A stretch of 64,000 nt of DNA from Candidatus Rokuibacteriota bacterium (GCA_016188005.1 JACPIQ010000044.1:1-64000); one strand, 5' to 3'. Positions 1-8,833 are shown, counted from the stretch's first letter. The notes: generated by a model not told the origin, from the letters alone. Numbers and translations are program-made.

Positions 1-1587
1 CCGCTTGCCGGCGATCTTGAGCGTGTCGTCGGAGCGGCCGTGGATGAACCAGGTGCCGTCCCTGTCCACGTAGGCCCAGTCGCCGTGCACCCAGACGTCC
101 TTCCAGCGTGACCAGTAGGTCTCGATGTAGCGGTCGGAATCCTTCCAGAAGCCCTGGGTCATGCCCGGCCAGGGCCGTGTGATCACCAGCTCGCCCACCT
201 CCTCGCGCACGGGCTTGCCGTGGTCGCCGAAGACCTCTGCCGCGATGCCCGGGATGGGACCCGTGAAGCCGCAGGGCTTGATCGGCGCGATGGGGAAGCC
301 CGAGAGGATCCCGCCCGAGATCTCGGTGCCGCCCGTGTAGTTGATGATGGGGACGCGGCCGCCGCCCACATGGTCGAAGAGCCAGCGGAAGGGCTCGGGG
401 TTCCAGGGCTCGCCCGTGGTGCCGATGAGGCGGAGGGCCGAGAGGTCGTGGCTCCGGATCCAGTCGGTGCCGTACGGCATGAGCGCGCGCACGGCCGTGG
501 GCGAGATGCCGAGATGGGTGACCCGGTGGCGCTCGCAGAGCGCCCAGAGGCGGTCGGGCTTCGGATAATCCGGCGTGCCCTCGAAGAGCACCACCGTGGC
601 CCCCATGAGGAGCGTGCCGGTGATGAGCATGGGGCCCATGAGCCAGCCGAGGTCGGTGACCCAGAACATGCGTGCCGCGTCGTCCATGTCGAAGCAGTAG
701 GCCCAGTCATGCGCGTTCTTCATCCCGAAGCCACCCTGCGTCAGCACGGTGCCCTTGGGCCGGCCCGTCGTGCCCGAGGTGTAGATGATGAGGGCCGGGT
801 GGTCGTGCTCGACGGGCTCGGCGGGGCACTCGGCGGGCTCCCGGGCGATGACGTCATGCCACCAGAGGTCGCGGCCGGCCGTCCACGGGATGGCGGCGCC
901 GGTGCGGCGGTGGACGATCACGTGCTCGACGCTCGGCGCATGGGCCACCGCCTCGTCGGCGGTGTGCTTCATCGCCACCACGTTGCCCCGGCGCATGAAG
1001 GCGTCGGCGGTGATCAGGGCCCGGGCCTCGCAGCCCTCGAGACGGGCGGCCACGGCGCCGGCGCCGTAGCCCGAGAAGCACGGCACGTAGACGGCGCCGA
1101 TGCGGGAGACCGCCAGGACGGCGATGGCCGTCTCCTGGCTCATGGGCAGGAAGATGCCGACCCGATCGCCCTTGCCGACGCCCAGCCGCTTGAGGCCGTT
1201 GGCCAGCCGCGCGACCTCCCGGCCGAGCTGGGCATAGGTCAGCGTGCGCACATCGCCGTCCTCGGCCTCGGAGATCACGGCGGCCCGCTCCCCGCCCCCG
1301 GCCGCCAGGTGCTTGTCCAGGCAGTTGGCGGCCAGGTTCATGCGCCCGCCCTCGAACCAGCGCGGCCACTGGATCCCCCGGGCGGTGTCGAGCACGCGCC
1401 GGTAGGGCTCGCTCCACAGCCAGCCGAGGTCACGCGCCACCGCATCCCAGTACCACCCGGTCTCCTCGACCGAGCGCTTCTGGAGCGCGGCCAGCGAGGG
1501 GAGGCCATGCTGCTTCATGAACCGGGCGATGCGGGTGCGCGCGGCCGCGTCGGGATCGGGTCGCCAGATGATCTCGCTCTCGTCCAT
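1..1587 (-). CDS. Acyl-CoA synthetase of the acetyl/acetoacetyl-CoA synthetase type (3' end outside window)
   Basis: Leftward gene entering the window from its left edge; 529 codons are visible and the C-terminus is missing. The ATG at 1587 opens with MDESEIIWRPD. An N-terminal ACAS-type segment is followed by the AMP-binding signature YTSGTTGRPKG near residue 266, a second adenylation motif YTGGTEISGG near 414, and the hinge region GRSDDTLKIAGKR at the window edge. Enzymes of this family activate a short-chain acid with ATP to the acyl-adenylate and then transfer it to CoA in the cytosol. The substrate cannot be read from sequence. The downstream-oriented P5C dehydrogenase gene stops 6 bp upstream of this start, so the two are probably co-transcribed. 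Confidence 0.9.
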   Translation of the reverse strand, partial: MDESEIIWRPDPDAAARTRIARFMKQHGLPSLAALQKRSVEETGWYWDAVARDLGWLWSEPYRRVLDTARGIQWPRWFEGGRMNLAANCLDKHLAAGGGERAAVISEAEDGDVRTLTYAQLGREVARLANGLKRLGVGKGDRVGIFLPMSQETAIAVLAVSRIGAVYVPCFSGYGAGAVAARLEGCEARALITADAFMRRGNVVAMKHTADEAVAHAPSVEHVIVHRRTGAAIPWTAGRDLWWHDVIAREPAECPAEPVEHDHPALIIYTSGTTGRPKGTVLTQGGFGMKNAHDWAYCFDMDDAARMFWVTDLGWLMGPMLITGTLLMGATVVLFEGTPDYPKPDRLWALCERHRVTHLGISPTAVRALMPYGTDWIRSHDLSALRLIGTTGEPWNPEPFRWLFDHVGGGRVPIINYTGGTEISGGILSGFPIAPIKPCGFTGPIPGIAAEVFGDHGKPVREEVGELVITRPWPGMTQGFWKDSDRYIETYWSRWKDVWVHGDWAYVDRDGTWFIHGRSDDTLKIAGKR

Positions 1588-1592
1588 GCCGG

Positions 1593-3266
1593 TCAGGTCC
1601 TCTCGGGTCGCTGCGGGTTCATTCCCCGGGCTGCATGAAAGGATAGCATGAAAGGATACGCGAAGTGCGTCGGCGGCACGAAGGTCTCCTTCACCGCCCG
1701 CGGGCTCACCCAGCGCAGCAGGTTGAGCACGCTCCCCGCCTTGTCGTTGGTGCCGGAGGCCCGCGCGCCGCCGAACGGCTGCTGCCCCACCACCGCCCCC
1801 GTCGGCTTGTCGTTGACGTAGAAATTGCCGGCCGCATGGGTGAGGGCTTCCGTCATCCTCGCGATGGCCGCGCGGTCCCGGGCGAAGATGGCGCCCGTCA
1901 GCGCGTACGGCGTCCCCTGGTCGCAGAGGGCCAGCGCCTTGTCGAGATCCTGGTCCGCGTAGACATAGACCGTGAGCACGGGGCCGAAGATCTCCTCGCG
2001 CATGAGCCGGAAGTCGGCGGTCTTCGCGAGCACCACGGTGGGCTCGACGAAGTACCCCGTGCTGTCGTCGCAGCCGCCGCCGCTGAGCAGCTCGGCGTCG
2101 CTGGACCCGCGCGCGTGCTCGACGTAGCCGCGGATGCTGTCGAACGCCGCGCGGTCGATCACCGCCCCCATGAAGTTGGTGAAGTCGGCCACATCCCCCA
2201 TGCGGATCTCGGCCACCTGGGCCAGCAGCGTCGTGCGGAGCCCCGGCCACAGCGAGGCCGGGATGAAGGCCCGCGAGGCGGCCGAGCACTTCTGCCCCTG
2301 GTACTCAAAGGCGCCGCGCACGAGCGCCGTCGCCAGCGCCGCCACCTCGGCCGAGGGATGGGCGAAGACGAAGTCCTTGCCACCCGTCTCGCCGACGAGG
2401 CGGGGATAGGCGCGGTAGCGCCGGATGTTCCGACCCACCGCCTCCCACATGCCCTGGAAGGTCGCCGTGGAGCCGGTGAAGTGGATGCCGCCGAGATGCG
2501 GCGAGCCGAGGGCCGGATCGCCCACCTCCGCGCCGGGGCCGGGCACCATGTTGATGACGCCCGGCGGCAGTCCCGCCTCCTCCAGTAGCTCCATGATGAC
2601 GTGGGCGGAATAGACCGCGGCGGAGGCCGGCTTCCAGATCACCGTGTTGCCCATGAGGGCGGGCGCCGTCGGCAGGTTGCCGGCGATGCTGGTGAAGTTG
2701 AACGGGCTCACCGCGAAGACGAAGCCCTCCAGCGGGCGGTGCTCGAGCCGGTTCCACGTGCCCGGCGCCGAGAGCGGCTGCTGGCCGTAGATCTCCTGCA
2801 TGAAGTGGACGTTGTAGCGCCAGAAGTCGATCAGCTCGCAGGCGGCGTCGATCTCGGCCTGATGCGCCGTCTTGGACTGCCCCAGCATGGTGGCGGCGTT
2901 GAGCACCTGGCGCCAGGGTCCGGCCAGGAGATCGGCGGCCCTGAGGAAGATCGCCGCCCGCTGCTCCCAGGCCATGCGGGACCACGGCCCCTGGGCCTCG
3001 CGTGCGGCCTCGATGGCGCGCGCGACCTCGGCTGCCCCGCCTCGGTGCCAGCGGGCCAGGACATGCTGATGGTTGTGGGGCATGACGGCCTCGCCGAGGC
3101 GACCGGTCTCGACGCGGCGGCCGCCGATGTGCGGGGCGATCTCGACGATCTCCTTGGACATCCGCTCGCACTGGGCTCGGAGCGCGCGCCGCTCCGGGGT
3201 GCCGGGGGCATAGGAGAGCACGGGCTCGTTGCGGGGGCTCGGGACGCTCGGAATCGCGTTGGCCAT
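1593..3266 (-). CDS. pruA: L-glutamate gamma-semialdehyde (1-pyrroline-5-carboxylate) dehydrogenase
   Basis: 557-residue aldehyde dehydrogenase that oxidises glutamate semialdehyde to glutamate with NAD, the second step of proline catabolism. The length and the opening NAIPSVPSPRNEPV fit the stand-alone bacterial/mitochondrial P5CDH type rather than PutA. The general base is in GETGGKDF (about residue 292) and the nucleophilic Cys in GQKCSAASR (about 326). The C-terminal GQQPFGGARASGTNDKAG segment is typical of this subfamily. The ATG at 3266 is preferred over an in-frame GTG at 3284 because GGAGGAG lies 9 nt ahead of the ATG. No proline dehydrogenase is present in the window. It lies just upstream of the acyl-CoA synthetase on the same strand. 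Confidence 0.93.
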   Translation of the reverse strand: MANAIPSVPSPRNEPVLSYAPGTPERRALRAQCERMSKEIVEIAPHIGGRRVETGRLGEAVMPHNHQHVLARWHRGGAAEVARAIEAAREAQGPWSRMAWEQRAAIFLRAADLLAGPWRQVLNAATMLGQSKTAHQAEIDAACELIDFWRYNVHFMQEIYGQQPLSAPGTWNRLEHRPLEGFVFAVSPFNFTSIAGNLPTAPALMGNTVIWKPASAAVYSAHVIMELLEEAGLPPGVINMVPGPGAEVGDPALGSPHLGGIHFTGSTATFQGMWEAVGRNIRRYRAYPRLVGETGGKDFVFAHPSAEVAALATALVRGAFEYQGQKCSAASRAFIPASLWPGLRTTLLAQVAEIRMGDVADFTNFMGAVIDRAAFDSIRGYVEHARGSSDAELLSGGGCDDSTGYFVEPTVVLAKTADFRLMREEIFGPVLTVYVYADQDLDKALALCDQGTPYALTGAIFARDRAAIARMTEALTHAAGNFYVNDKPTGAVVGQQPFGGARASGTNDKAGSVLNLLRWVSPRAVKETFVPPTHFAYPFMLSFHAARGMNPQRPERT

Positions 3267-3544
3267 GGCTTGCGCCTCCTCCACGTCGACCGTTGCAGGA
3301 GTCCGTCGGGGGGCGAGTGCGCCGGATCGGGCGCCCGCCGCCCGACACTGTCAGTGTACCGCGAATCAGCGCTTGGGAATCCCCGCCGGCCATGAGACAC
3401 TCTCACTGACGACAGAGCGACTCCCGGAGTCCGAACGGCGGTTTCCCCGGCAATCCCCCCGTTCCCGCAACTTCACGCCGGATGTTTCCGCGGCGCGACG
3501 TTCCTGCTGTTGCAGGTGCTCGCCTCGACAAGGACGCCTCCCCC

Positions 3545-4834
3545 ATGCCCTTCTCCACGCTTGGCCTTCACCCCGATCTCCTGCGCGGCGTCGCTGCGCT
3601 GGGGTTCACGCGTCCCACGCCGATCCAGGCCGACGCGATTCCCCCTGGGCTCGGCGGCCGTGATGTGCTCGCCTCGGCCATGACGGGCAGCGGCAAGACT
3701 GCCGCCTTCGTCCTGCCCATCGCCCAGCGGCTGCTGGACAGGCCGCGCGGCACGACCCGCGCGCTGATCCTGACGCCGACCCGCGAGCTGGCCGCCCAGA
3801 TCGACGAGGACCTCAAGCAGCTGGCGCGCTTCACCCCCGTGCGGGGCGCCGCGGTCTACGGCGGCGTCGCGATGGGTCCGCAGGAGCAGGCCTTCCGGCG
3901 CGGCGTGGACGTGATCGTGGCCACGCCCGGCCGGCTGCTCGACCACTTCCAGTACCCGTACGCCCGGCTGCCGCAGCTGGAGATCCTCGTCCTCGACGAG
4001 GCCGATCGGATGCTCGACATGGGTTTTCTTCCCGACATCCGGCGGATCCTCAAGCACCTGCCGGCGAAGCGCCAGACGCTCTTCTTCTCGGCGACCATGC
4101 CGCAGGAGATCGGCCAGCTGGCGCGCGAGATGCTGTCGGCGCCGGCCCTGATCAATCAGGAGCGCAAGGCGGCCCCGGCCGTGGGGATCACGCATGCGGC
4201 CTATCCCGTCGCCCGCGAGCTCAAGTCCGCGCTGCTCCTCACGCTGCTCAAGGACGAGGGCATGCGGAGCGTGCTCGTCTTCACCCGCACCAAGCACCGC
4301 GCCAATCGTCTGGCCGAAGCCCTGGCGCGGCAGGGCGTGACCGTCGACAAGATCCACGGCAATCGCAGCCAGGCCCAGCGCACGCATGCCCTCGCGAGCT
4401 TCAAGAACGGGAAGCACCAGGTGCTGGTGGCGACCGACATCGCCGCGCGCGGCATCGACATCGACGAGCTGAGCCACGTGGTGAACTTCGACGTGCCGGC
4501 GGTGCCGGACGACTACATCCACCGGTCGGGCCGGACGGCCCGCGCCGAGGCCACCGGCGATGCCTTCACCTTCGTCTCGCCGGACGAGGAAGGCGACTTC
4601 CGCGCCATCGAGCGGGCGCTCGGCCGGCCGATCCCGCGCGTGACGGTGCCCGGGTTCGACTACACCGCCCGGACGACCGAGCGGCTGGAGATCCCGCTGG
4701 CCGAGCGCATCGCCGCGATCCGGGCGCGGAAGACGCAGGAGCGCGCCCGCGCCAGGGACAATGCCGCGCGCCGCGGCCAGCATCAGAACCTCGCCGCGGT
4801 GCAGCGCCGGGTCAGCTTCAACCGCCACCCGTGA
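3545..4834 (+). CDS. rhlE: DEAD-box ATP-dependent RNA helicase (RhlE-like)
   Basis: 429-residue helicase core with the full motif series in order: Q-motif region GFTRPTPIQ, motif I TGSGKT, Ia PTRELA, II DEAD, III SAT, ATDIAARGIDI (V) and HRSGRTARA (VI). The short basic tail after motif VI and the absence of a DbpA-type RNA-binding domain fit RhlE-like enzymes involved in RNA remodelling and ribosome assembly. An in-frame start at 3482 would add 21 residues before the conserved FSTLGLHPDLLRG start, so the ATG at 3545 is chosen. Divergent from pruA and followed on the same strand by the sugar dehydrogenase. Confidence 0.93.
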   Translation: MPFSTLGLHPDLLRGVAALGFTRPTPIQADAIPPGLGGRDVLASAMTGSGKTAAFVLPIAQRLLDRPRGTTRALILTPTRELAAQIDEDLKQLARFTPVRGAAVYGGVAMGPQEQAFRRGVDVIVATPGRLLDHFQYPYARLPQLEILVLDEADRMLDMGFLPDIRRILKHLPAKRQTLFFSATMPQEIGQLAREMLSAPALINQERKAAPAVGITHAAYPVARELKSALLLTLLKDEGMRSVLVFTRTKHRANRLAEALARQGVTVDKIHGNRSQAQRTHALASFKNGKHQVLVATDIAARGIDIDELSHVVNFDVPAVPDDYIHRSGRTARAEATGDAFTFVSPDEEGDFRAIERALGRPIPRVTVPGFDYTARTTERLEIPLAERIAAIRARKTQERARARDNAARRGQHQNLAAVQRRVSFNRHP

Positions 4835-4905
4835 CGGGCGACCTCCGCTCGTAGCGGGCGCCTGCGGGGCGGCACAGAGGCAGACGTAGTACGATCGGGG
4901 CCAGC

Positions 4906-6012
4906 ATGTACCCGGTGCGCCTGGCCCTGATCGTCTTCCTCGCGGGCCTCTGCCTCGCCGCGCCGCCGGCGCGCGCCCAGGACCTGCCCTTCCGGCTCCC
5001 GCCGGGCTTCAGGGTCGAGGTGTTCGCCGGTGGCCTCGGCGCCCCGCGCTTCATGGCCGTGGACCCGGCCGGCACGCTCCTCGTCTCCATCCCCCGCGAC
5101 GGGCGTGTCGTCGCGCTGCCCGACCGCAACGGTGACGGCCGGGCGGACGACAGCGTCACCGTGGCCGACGGACTCGATCGTCCTCACGGGCTCGCCTTCA
5201 AGGACGGGGCGCTCTTCGTGGCCGAGACCGGGCGGGTCCTCCGCTTCCGCTACGACCCGGCCGCGCTCAGGGCGACCTCGCCCGTCGTCGTCGTGCCGGG
5301 CCTGCCGCCCGGCGGCGGCCACTGGACGCGCACCATCGCCTTCGGCCCCGACGGGCGGCTCTACGTCTCGGTGGGCTCCTCGTGCAATGTCTGCCGCGAG
5401 CAGGATCCGCGTCGGGCCGCCATCCTCCGCTACGAGGCCGACGGCTCGAGGGAGCAGCTCTTCGCCCGCGGGCTCAGGAACGCGGTGGGCATCGCCTTCC
5501 ACCCGGGAAGCGGCGCGCTCTGGGCGACGGTCAACGAGCGCGACTGGCGGGGCGATGACCTGCCGCCTGACCAGATCACGGAGGTGAAGGCAGGCGGCTT
5601 CCACGGTTGGCCGGACTGCTTCGCCGCCGGCGGGCGGGCCGTCCCCGACGATCGCTTCTCCAGGAGCGCGAGCTGCCCGCCGATGGCCCTGCCCACCATC
5701 GAGATCCAGGCTCACTCGGCCCCGCTGGGGCTGGCCTTCTACACTGGCCGGCTCTTCCCGCCGGAGTACCGCGGGAGCCTCTTCGTCGCCTATCAGGGCT
5801 CGTGGAACCGCTCGGTGCCCACGGGCTACAAGGTGGTGCGCGTGCCCTTCCGGGACGGCAAACCCGGCACCGTGGAGGACTTCGCGACGGGCTGGCTCGC
5901 CGACGGCCGGGTCCACGGCCGCCCCATCGACCTGGCCGTCGGCGCCGACGGCGCCCTCTACCTCTCCGACCAGTCCGCCGGGCGCGTCTACCGCATCACC
6001 CACCGCCCCTGA
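4906..6012 (+). CDS. Secreted PQQ-dependent glucose/sorbosone dehydrogenase-like beta-propeller
   Basis: 368 residues. The N-terminus MYPVRLALIVFLAGLCLAA ending in PARAQ is a clear Sec signal peptide, so the protein acts in the periplasm. The rest reads as a six-bladed propeller of the glucose/sorbosone dehydrogenase family: GLDRPHGLAF, TRTIAFGPDGRLYVSVGSSC, GLRNAVGIAFHPGSG, VNERDWRGDDLPPD, AGGFHGWPDC and YQGSWNRS. Members oxidise sugars or other alcohols/aldehydes with PQQ, though many have no tested substrate. The pair of cysteines in SSCNVC is a recurrent feature of this subgroup. An inverted-repeat element begins 11 bp after the stop. Confidence 0.88.
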   Translation: MYPVRLALIVFLAGLCLAAPPARAQDLPFRLPPGFRVEVFAGGLGAPRFMAVDPAGTLLVSIPRDGRVVALPDRNGDGRADDSVTVADGLDRPHGLAFKDGALFVAETGRVLRFRYDPAALRATSPVVVVPGLPPGGGHWTRTIAFGPDGRLYVSVGSSCNVCREQDPRRAAILRYEADGSREQLFARGLRNAVGIAFHPGSGALWATVNERDWRGDDLPPDQITEVKAGGFHGWPDCFAAGGRAVPDDRFSRSASCPPMALPTIEIQAHSAPLGLAFYTGRLFPPEYRGSLFVAYQGSWNRSVPTGYKVVRVPFRDGKPGTVEDFATGWLADGRVHGRPIDLAVGADGALYLSDQSAGRVYRITHRP

Positions 6013-6023
6013 CCGGCCGCCGG

Positions 6024-6160
6024 GGGGTCAGGTCTTGCAATCCTACACTCGGCCCCGGCACCGCTGCCGTGCCCCTGCGGTACACGACAACCAGGGCCCC
6101 GACCGGTACCGGCTCGCAGGACCACTCCCCTGCCGATGTTGAAATGCAAGACCTGACCCC
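6024..6160. repeat. REPIN/MITE-like element, copy 1
   Basis: 137-bp element whose ends are inverted copies: GGGGTCAGGTCTTGCAAT at the left and the complementary ATGCAAGACCTGACCCC at the right. The centre is unrelated GC-rich sequence with some internal pairing. Two further copies are at 43388-43527 and 51150-51290. It lies between the sugar dehydrogenase stop and a short remnant of an oxidoreductase gene. No transposase is encoded, so it would be mobilised in trans, most plausibly by a REP-associated tyrosine transposase. Confidence 0.85.
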
Positions 6161-6172
6161 GCTGCACCGCTG

Positions 6173-6240
6173 CAGGAAGGCGCGCGGGGCGTTCTCCAGG
6201 CCCTCCGCCCGCCCGGCTCGAAGCCGCGCTTGACGGCTGA
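6173..6240 (-). pseudogene. Remnant of a zinc-type NADP oxidoreductase C-terminus
   Basis: The 33 bp at 6173-6205 are identical to 7874-7906 inside the oxidoreductase gene further right, in the same orientation, and encode the family's C-terminal motif EGLENAPRAFL on the minus strand. The similarity ends 12 bp from the right end of repeat copy 1. I read it as the stump of a second, older copy of that gene, largely deleted near the inserted element. Only the core 33 bp are certain; the outer limit is approximate. Confidence 0.55.
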
Positions 6241-6271
6241 CGCCGCCCATGGTAGATGTTCATGCTACAAG

Positions 6272-6772
6272 ATGAATACATATTCTGTTGGACGCGCCCG
6301 CCGGCGGCGGGTCGAGATTCTCAAGCTGGTCCAGACCCGGGCCGTGCGCTCGCAGGAGGCACTCCAGCGACTCCTCAGCCAGCGGGGCTTCACGGTGGCC
6401 CAGCCGACCCTCTCCCGGGACCTCAAGGGCCTGGGTCTGGCCCGGACCCCGACGGGCTACGCCGCCCCGCCGGCGCCGTCCCCCTTCGTGCCCCCCGCGC
6501 ACCGCACGGAAGCCCTCGACGGCGCGCTGAGGCACTCCGTCCTGGACGTCGAGGCGGCGGGGGCCCTCGTGGTCATCAAGACGCCGCCGGGGGAAGCGCA
6601 GCCGGTGGCCCGTGCCCTCGACGAGGCTGCCCTGCCGGGCGTCGTCGGGACCATCGCCGGGGACGATACGGTCTTCGTCGCCACGCCCAGCCCGACGGCC
6701 GCGCACCGCACGGCGCGCCGGCTACTCGCCCCGCTGACCGCCGCGCGCCCGGCCCGGCGCGCGCGGGTGTGA
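6272..6772 (+). CDS. argR: Arginine repressor ArgR
   Basis: 166-residue transcriptional regulator. The N-terminal winged helix carries RRVEILKLV, RSQEALQRLL and the recognition helix QPTLSRDLKGLGL. The C-terminal oligomerisation and arginine-binding domain carries VVIKTPPGEAQPVARALDE and GTIAGDDTVFV, including the conserved GD-D arginine contacts. The ATG at 6272 is chosen over 6230 because the family begins just before the winged helix. An ARG-box-like palindrome lies over the start codon, which suggests autoregulation. A GNAT enzyme and a broken acetylornithine-type aminotransferase follow, so this may be what is left of an arginine-related operon. Confidence 0.88.
   Translation: MNTYSVGRARRRRVEILKLVQTRAVRSQEALQRLLSQRGFTVAQPTLSRDLKGLGLARTPTGYAAPPAPSPFVPPAHRTEALDGALRHSVLDVEAAGALVVIKTPPGEAQPVARALDEAALPGVVGTIAGDDTVFVATPSPTAAHRTARRLLAPLTAARPARRARV
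6273..6286. promoter_or_regulatory. ARG-box-like operator over the argR start codon
   Basis: TGAATACATATTCT: perfect 5-bp arms GAATA/TATTC around a 2-bp centre, an AT-rich palindrome in otherwise GC-rich DNA. The layout matches the ArgR operator pattern TGAAT-N4-ATTCA except for the last base of the right arm. A weak half-site (GTTCAT) lies about 10 bp upstream. Binding here would block translation initiation as well as transcription. Confidence 0.5.
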
Positions 6773-6802
6773 CCGATCCGATTGCACGAGGAGTCCGGTC
6801 CG

Positions 6803-7273
6803 ATGCTCCACGAATGCCGCCACGGAGAGCTCTCGATCACCACGGACGCGTCCCGGCTCGACCTCGACGTGATCCACGACTTCCTGTCCCGATCGTACTG
6901 GGCCGCCGGGATCCCGCGCGAGGTCGTGGCGCGTGCGATCCGCCACTCGATGTGCTTCGGCGCCTTCGACGGGGAACGCCAGGTGGGCTTCGCCCGCGTC
7001 ATCTCCGACTTCGCGACCTTCGCCTACGTCAGCGACGTCTTCGTCGTCGAGGCGTCGCGGGGGCGGGGCGTGGGCAAGCAGCTGATGGCGGCCATCATGT
7101 CCCACCCGGATCTCCAGGGCCTTCGGCGCTGGACCCTGTTCACGCGGGACGCGCACGGCCTCTACCGGCAGTACGGATTCGGCGAGGCCCGCTATCCGGA
7201 CCGGCTCATGGAGATCCTGACCGACCCGTACACGGCGGCGCCGGCTCCACAACGCGGGGGACCCGCGGCATGA
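6803..7273 (+). CDS. GNAT-family N-acetyltransferase
   Basis: 156 residues with the GNAT core: VGFARVISDFATFAYVSDVFV (strands 3-4) and the acetyl-CoA loop RGRGVGKQLM near residue 95, then the family's terminal RDAHGLYRQYGF segment. It transfers an acetyl group from acetyl-CoA to an unidentified amine. The ATG at 6803 is preceded by GAGGAG 10 nt upstream; an in-frame ATG at 6782 has no such site. The stop overlaps the start of the next (broken) aminotransferase gene as ATGA, indicating former translational coupling. Confidence 0.88.
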   Translation: MLHECRHGELSITTDASRLDLDVIHDFLSRSYWAAGIPREVVARAIRHSMCFGAFDGERQVGFARVISDFATFAYVSDVFVVEASRGRGVGKQLMAAIMSHPDLQGLRRWTLFTRDAHGLYRQYGFGEARYPDRLMEILTDPYTAAPAPQRGGPAA

Positions 7274-7693
7274 ACGACGACGTGCGGCACGTCATGAACG
7301 TGGCCGACCGCCCCCCGGTCGTGATGGTCGGACCAGGGAGGGACGTTCAACGGGACCCCGCTCATGGCGGCGGCCGGCTGCGCCGTCGTCGAGACCGTTC
7401 GTGACCCGCGATTCCTCGGCGCCGTCACCGCGACGGGTCATTACCTGATGGAGCGGCTGAGGACGCTCTCCGCCGAGCTCGGCCATGGCGAGGTCCGCGG
7501 CCGCGGCTTGCTCGTCGCCCTCGAGTTGAACGAGCGCGACGCCGCGACAGTCGCCCGGGCCGCGTTCGACCGCGGCCTCCTCGTCAACGCGCCCCGACCG
7601 GCCACGCTTCGCTTCATGCCGTCGCTCACCGTGTCCCGCGACGAGATCGACCAGATGGTCGAGCTGCTCCGCGCGAGCCTCACCCCGGCGTAG
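7270..7693 (+). pseudogene. Acetylornithine/ornithine-type class III aminotransferase with a large internal deletion
   Basis: The first about 21 codons (MNDDVRHVMNVADRPPVVMV) are the N-terminus of an ArgD-like aminotransferase. Near 7331-7336 the reading frame changes and the sequence resumes as GTFNGTPLMAAAGCAVVETV, the motif that normally follows the PLP lysine, then runs to the normal C-terminus at 7693. Roughly 240 codons, including all PLP-binding residues, are missing, so the product cannot be active. The start overlaps the GNAT stop. It is either a genuine deletion allele or an assembly collapse; read coverage over the junction would decide. Confidence 0.8.
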
Positions 7694-7810
7694 TCGCGCA
7701 AGGAGGGCTCCAGCTCGATCGGCCCAGGAGAGCGCCCGCGCCGCGGTGGGGCTGCCCGGCGCGCCCGCTCTCGCCAGCCCGCGCCTCTCGCGCGCGCCGT
7801 GCGATCCGCG

Positions 7811-8833
7811 TCAGCCCTCTTCCGGCGCCAGGCGGACCAGCATCTTGCCGAGGTTCTCCCCCTTGAAGAGGCCCAGGAAGGCGCGCGGGGCGTTCTCCAG
7901 GCCCTCGACGATGGTCTCCTGGTGCTTGAGCCTGCCGGCCTCGAGCCAGCCGCCGGCCTGGCGCAGGAACTCCGGATAGCGCTCGAAGTGGTCGCTGATG
8001 ATGAAGCCCTGCACGAGGACCCGGTTGCCCACGAGCGAGAAGAGATAGCGCGGGCCCGGCTCGGGCGGATCCTGGTTGTATTGCGAGATCATCCCGCAGA
8101 GCGGGATGCGCGCGAAGGGGTTCAGGCAGCGCAGCACCGCCTCGAGCACGGCGCCGCCCACGTTCTCGAAGTAGACGTCGACGCCGTCGGGGCACGCCTG
8201 ACGGAGCGCCCCGTACAGGTCCCCGGCCGTCCGGTAGTTGACGGCCGCGTCGAAGCCGAGGTCGCGCGTCAGATGCGCGCACTTGTCGTCCGTGCCCGCC
8301 GTGCCCACGACGCGGCAGCCGAGGATCTTCCCCATCTGGCCCACCAGAGAGCCCGTGGCCCCGGCGGCCCCCGACACCACCAGCGTCTCGCCGGCCTTGG
8401 GCCGCCCGATCTCCGTGAGCCCGTACCAGCCGGTGAAGCCCGGGATGCCCAGCACGCCGAGATAGGCCGGAAGCGGCGCCAGCGAGAGATCGAGCCGCAC
8501 CAGTCCCTCGCCCGAGGAGACGAAGTGCTCGCGCCAGCCCAGCATGCTGCTGACATAGTCGCCGGTCGCGAACGTCGGATGCTTCGAGCGGATGATGCGG
8601 CCCACAGCGCGCCCGTCGCAGGGCTTGCCCACCGCCCAGGGGGTCGCATAGGACTTGGCATCCCTCATCCGGCCCCGCATGTAGGGGTCCACCGACATGT
8701 AGATGTTGCGGACGAGCACCTCGCCCGGCCCCGGCTCGGGCACGGGCTTCTCCTCGAGCCTGAAGTTGTCCGCCGTGGGCATGGCCGGCGGGCGAGAGGC
8801 GAGCACGATCTGACGATTCACGGTCGGGTTCAC
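7811..8833 (-). CDS. NADP-dependent medium-chain oxidoreductase (CurA / prostaglandin reductase-like)
   Basis: 340 residues, start GTG at 8833 with GAGGAG 6 nt upstream (an ATG at 8959 lies in sequence without homology). Conserved features of the zinc-free MDR branch are VDPYMRGRM, LGIPGFTGWYGL, the nucleotide loop SGAAGATGSLVGQMGK, NYRTAGDLY, DVYFENVGG, LCGMISQYN and the C-terminal GLENAPRAFLGLFKGENLGK. The family reduces alpha,beta-unsaturated carbonyls with NADPH in the cytosol. A 33-bp piece of this gene is duplicated at 6173-6205. Confidence 0.9.
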   Translation of the reverse strand: MNPTVNRQIVLASRPPAMPTADNFRLEEKPVPEPGPGEVLVRNIYMSVDPYMRGRMRDAKSYATPWAVGKPCDGRAVGRIIRSKHPTFATGDYVSSMLGWREHFVSSGEGLVRLDLSLAPLPAYLGVLGIPGFTGWYGLTEIGRPKAGETLVVSGAAGATGSLVGQMGKILGCRVVGTAGTDDKCAHLTRDLGFDAAVNYRTAGDLYGALRQACPDGVDVYFENVGGAVLEAVLRCLNPFARIPLCGMISQYNQDPPEPGPRYLFSLVGNRVLVQGFIISDHFERYPEFLRQAGGWLEAGRLKHQETIVEGLENAPRAFLGLFKGENLGKMLVRLAPEEG

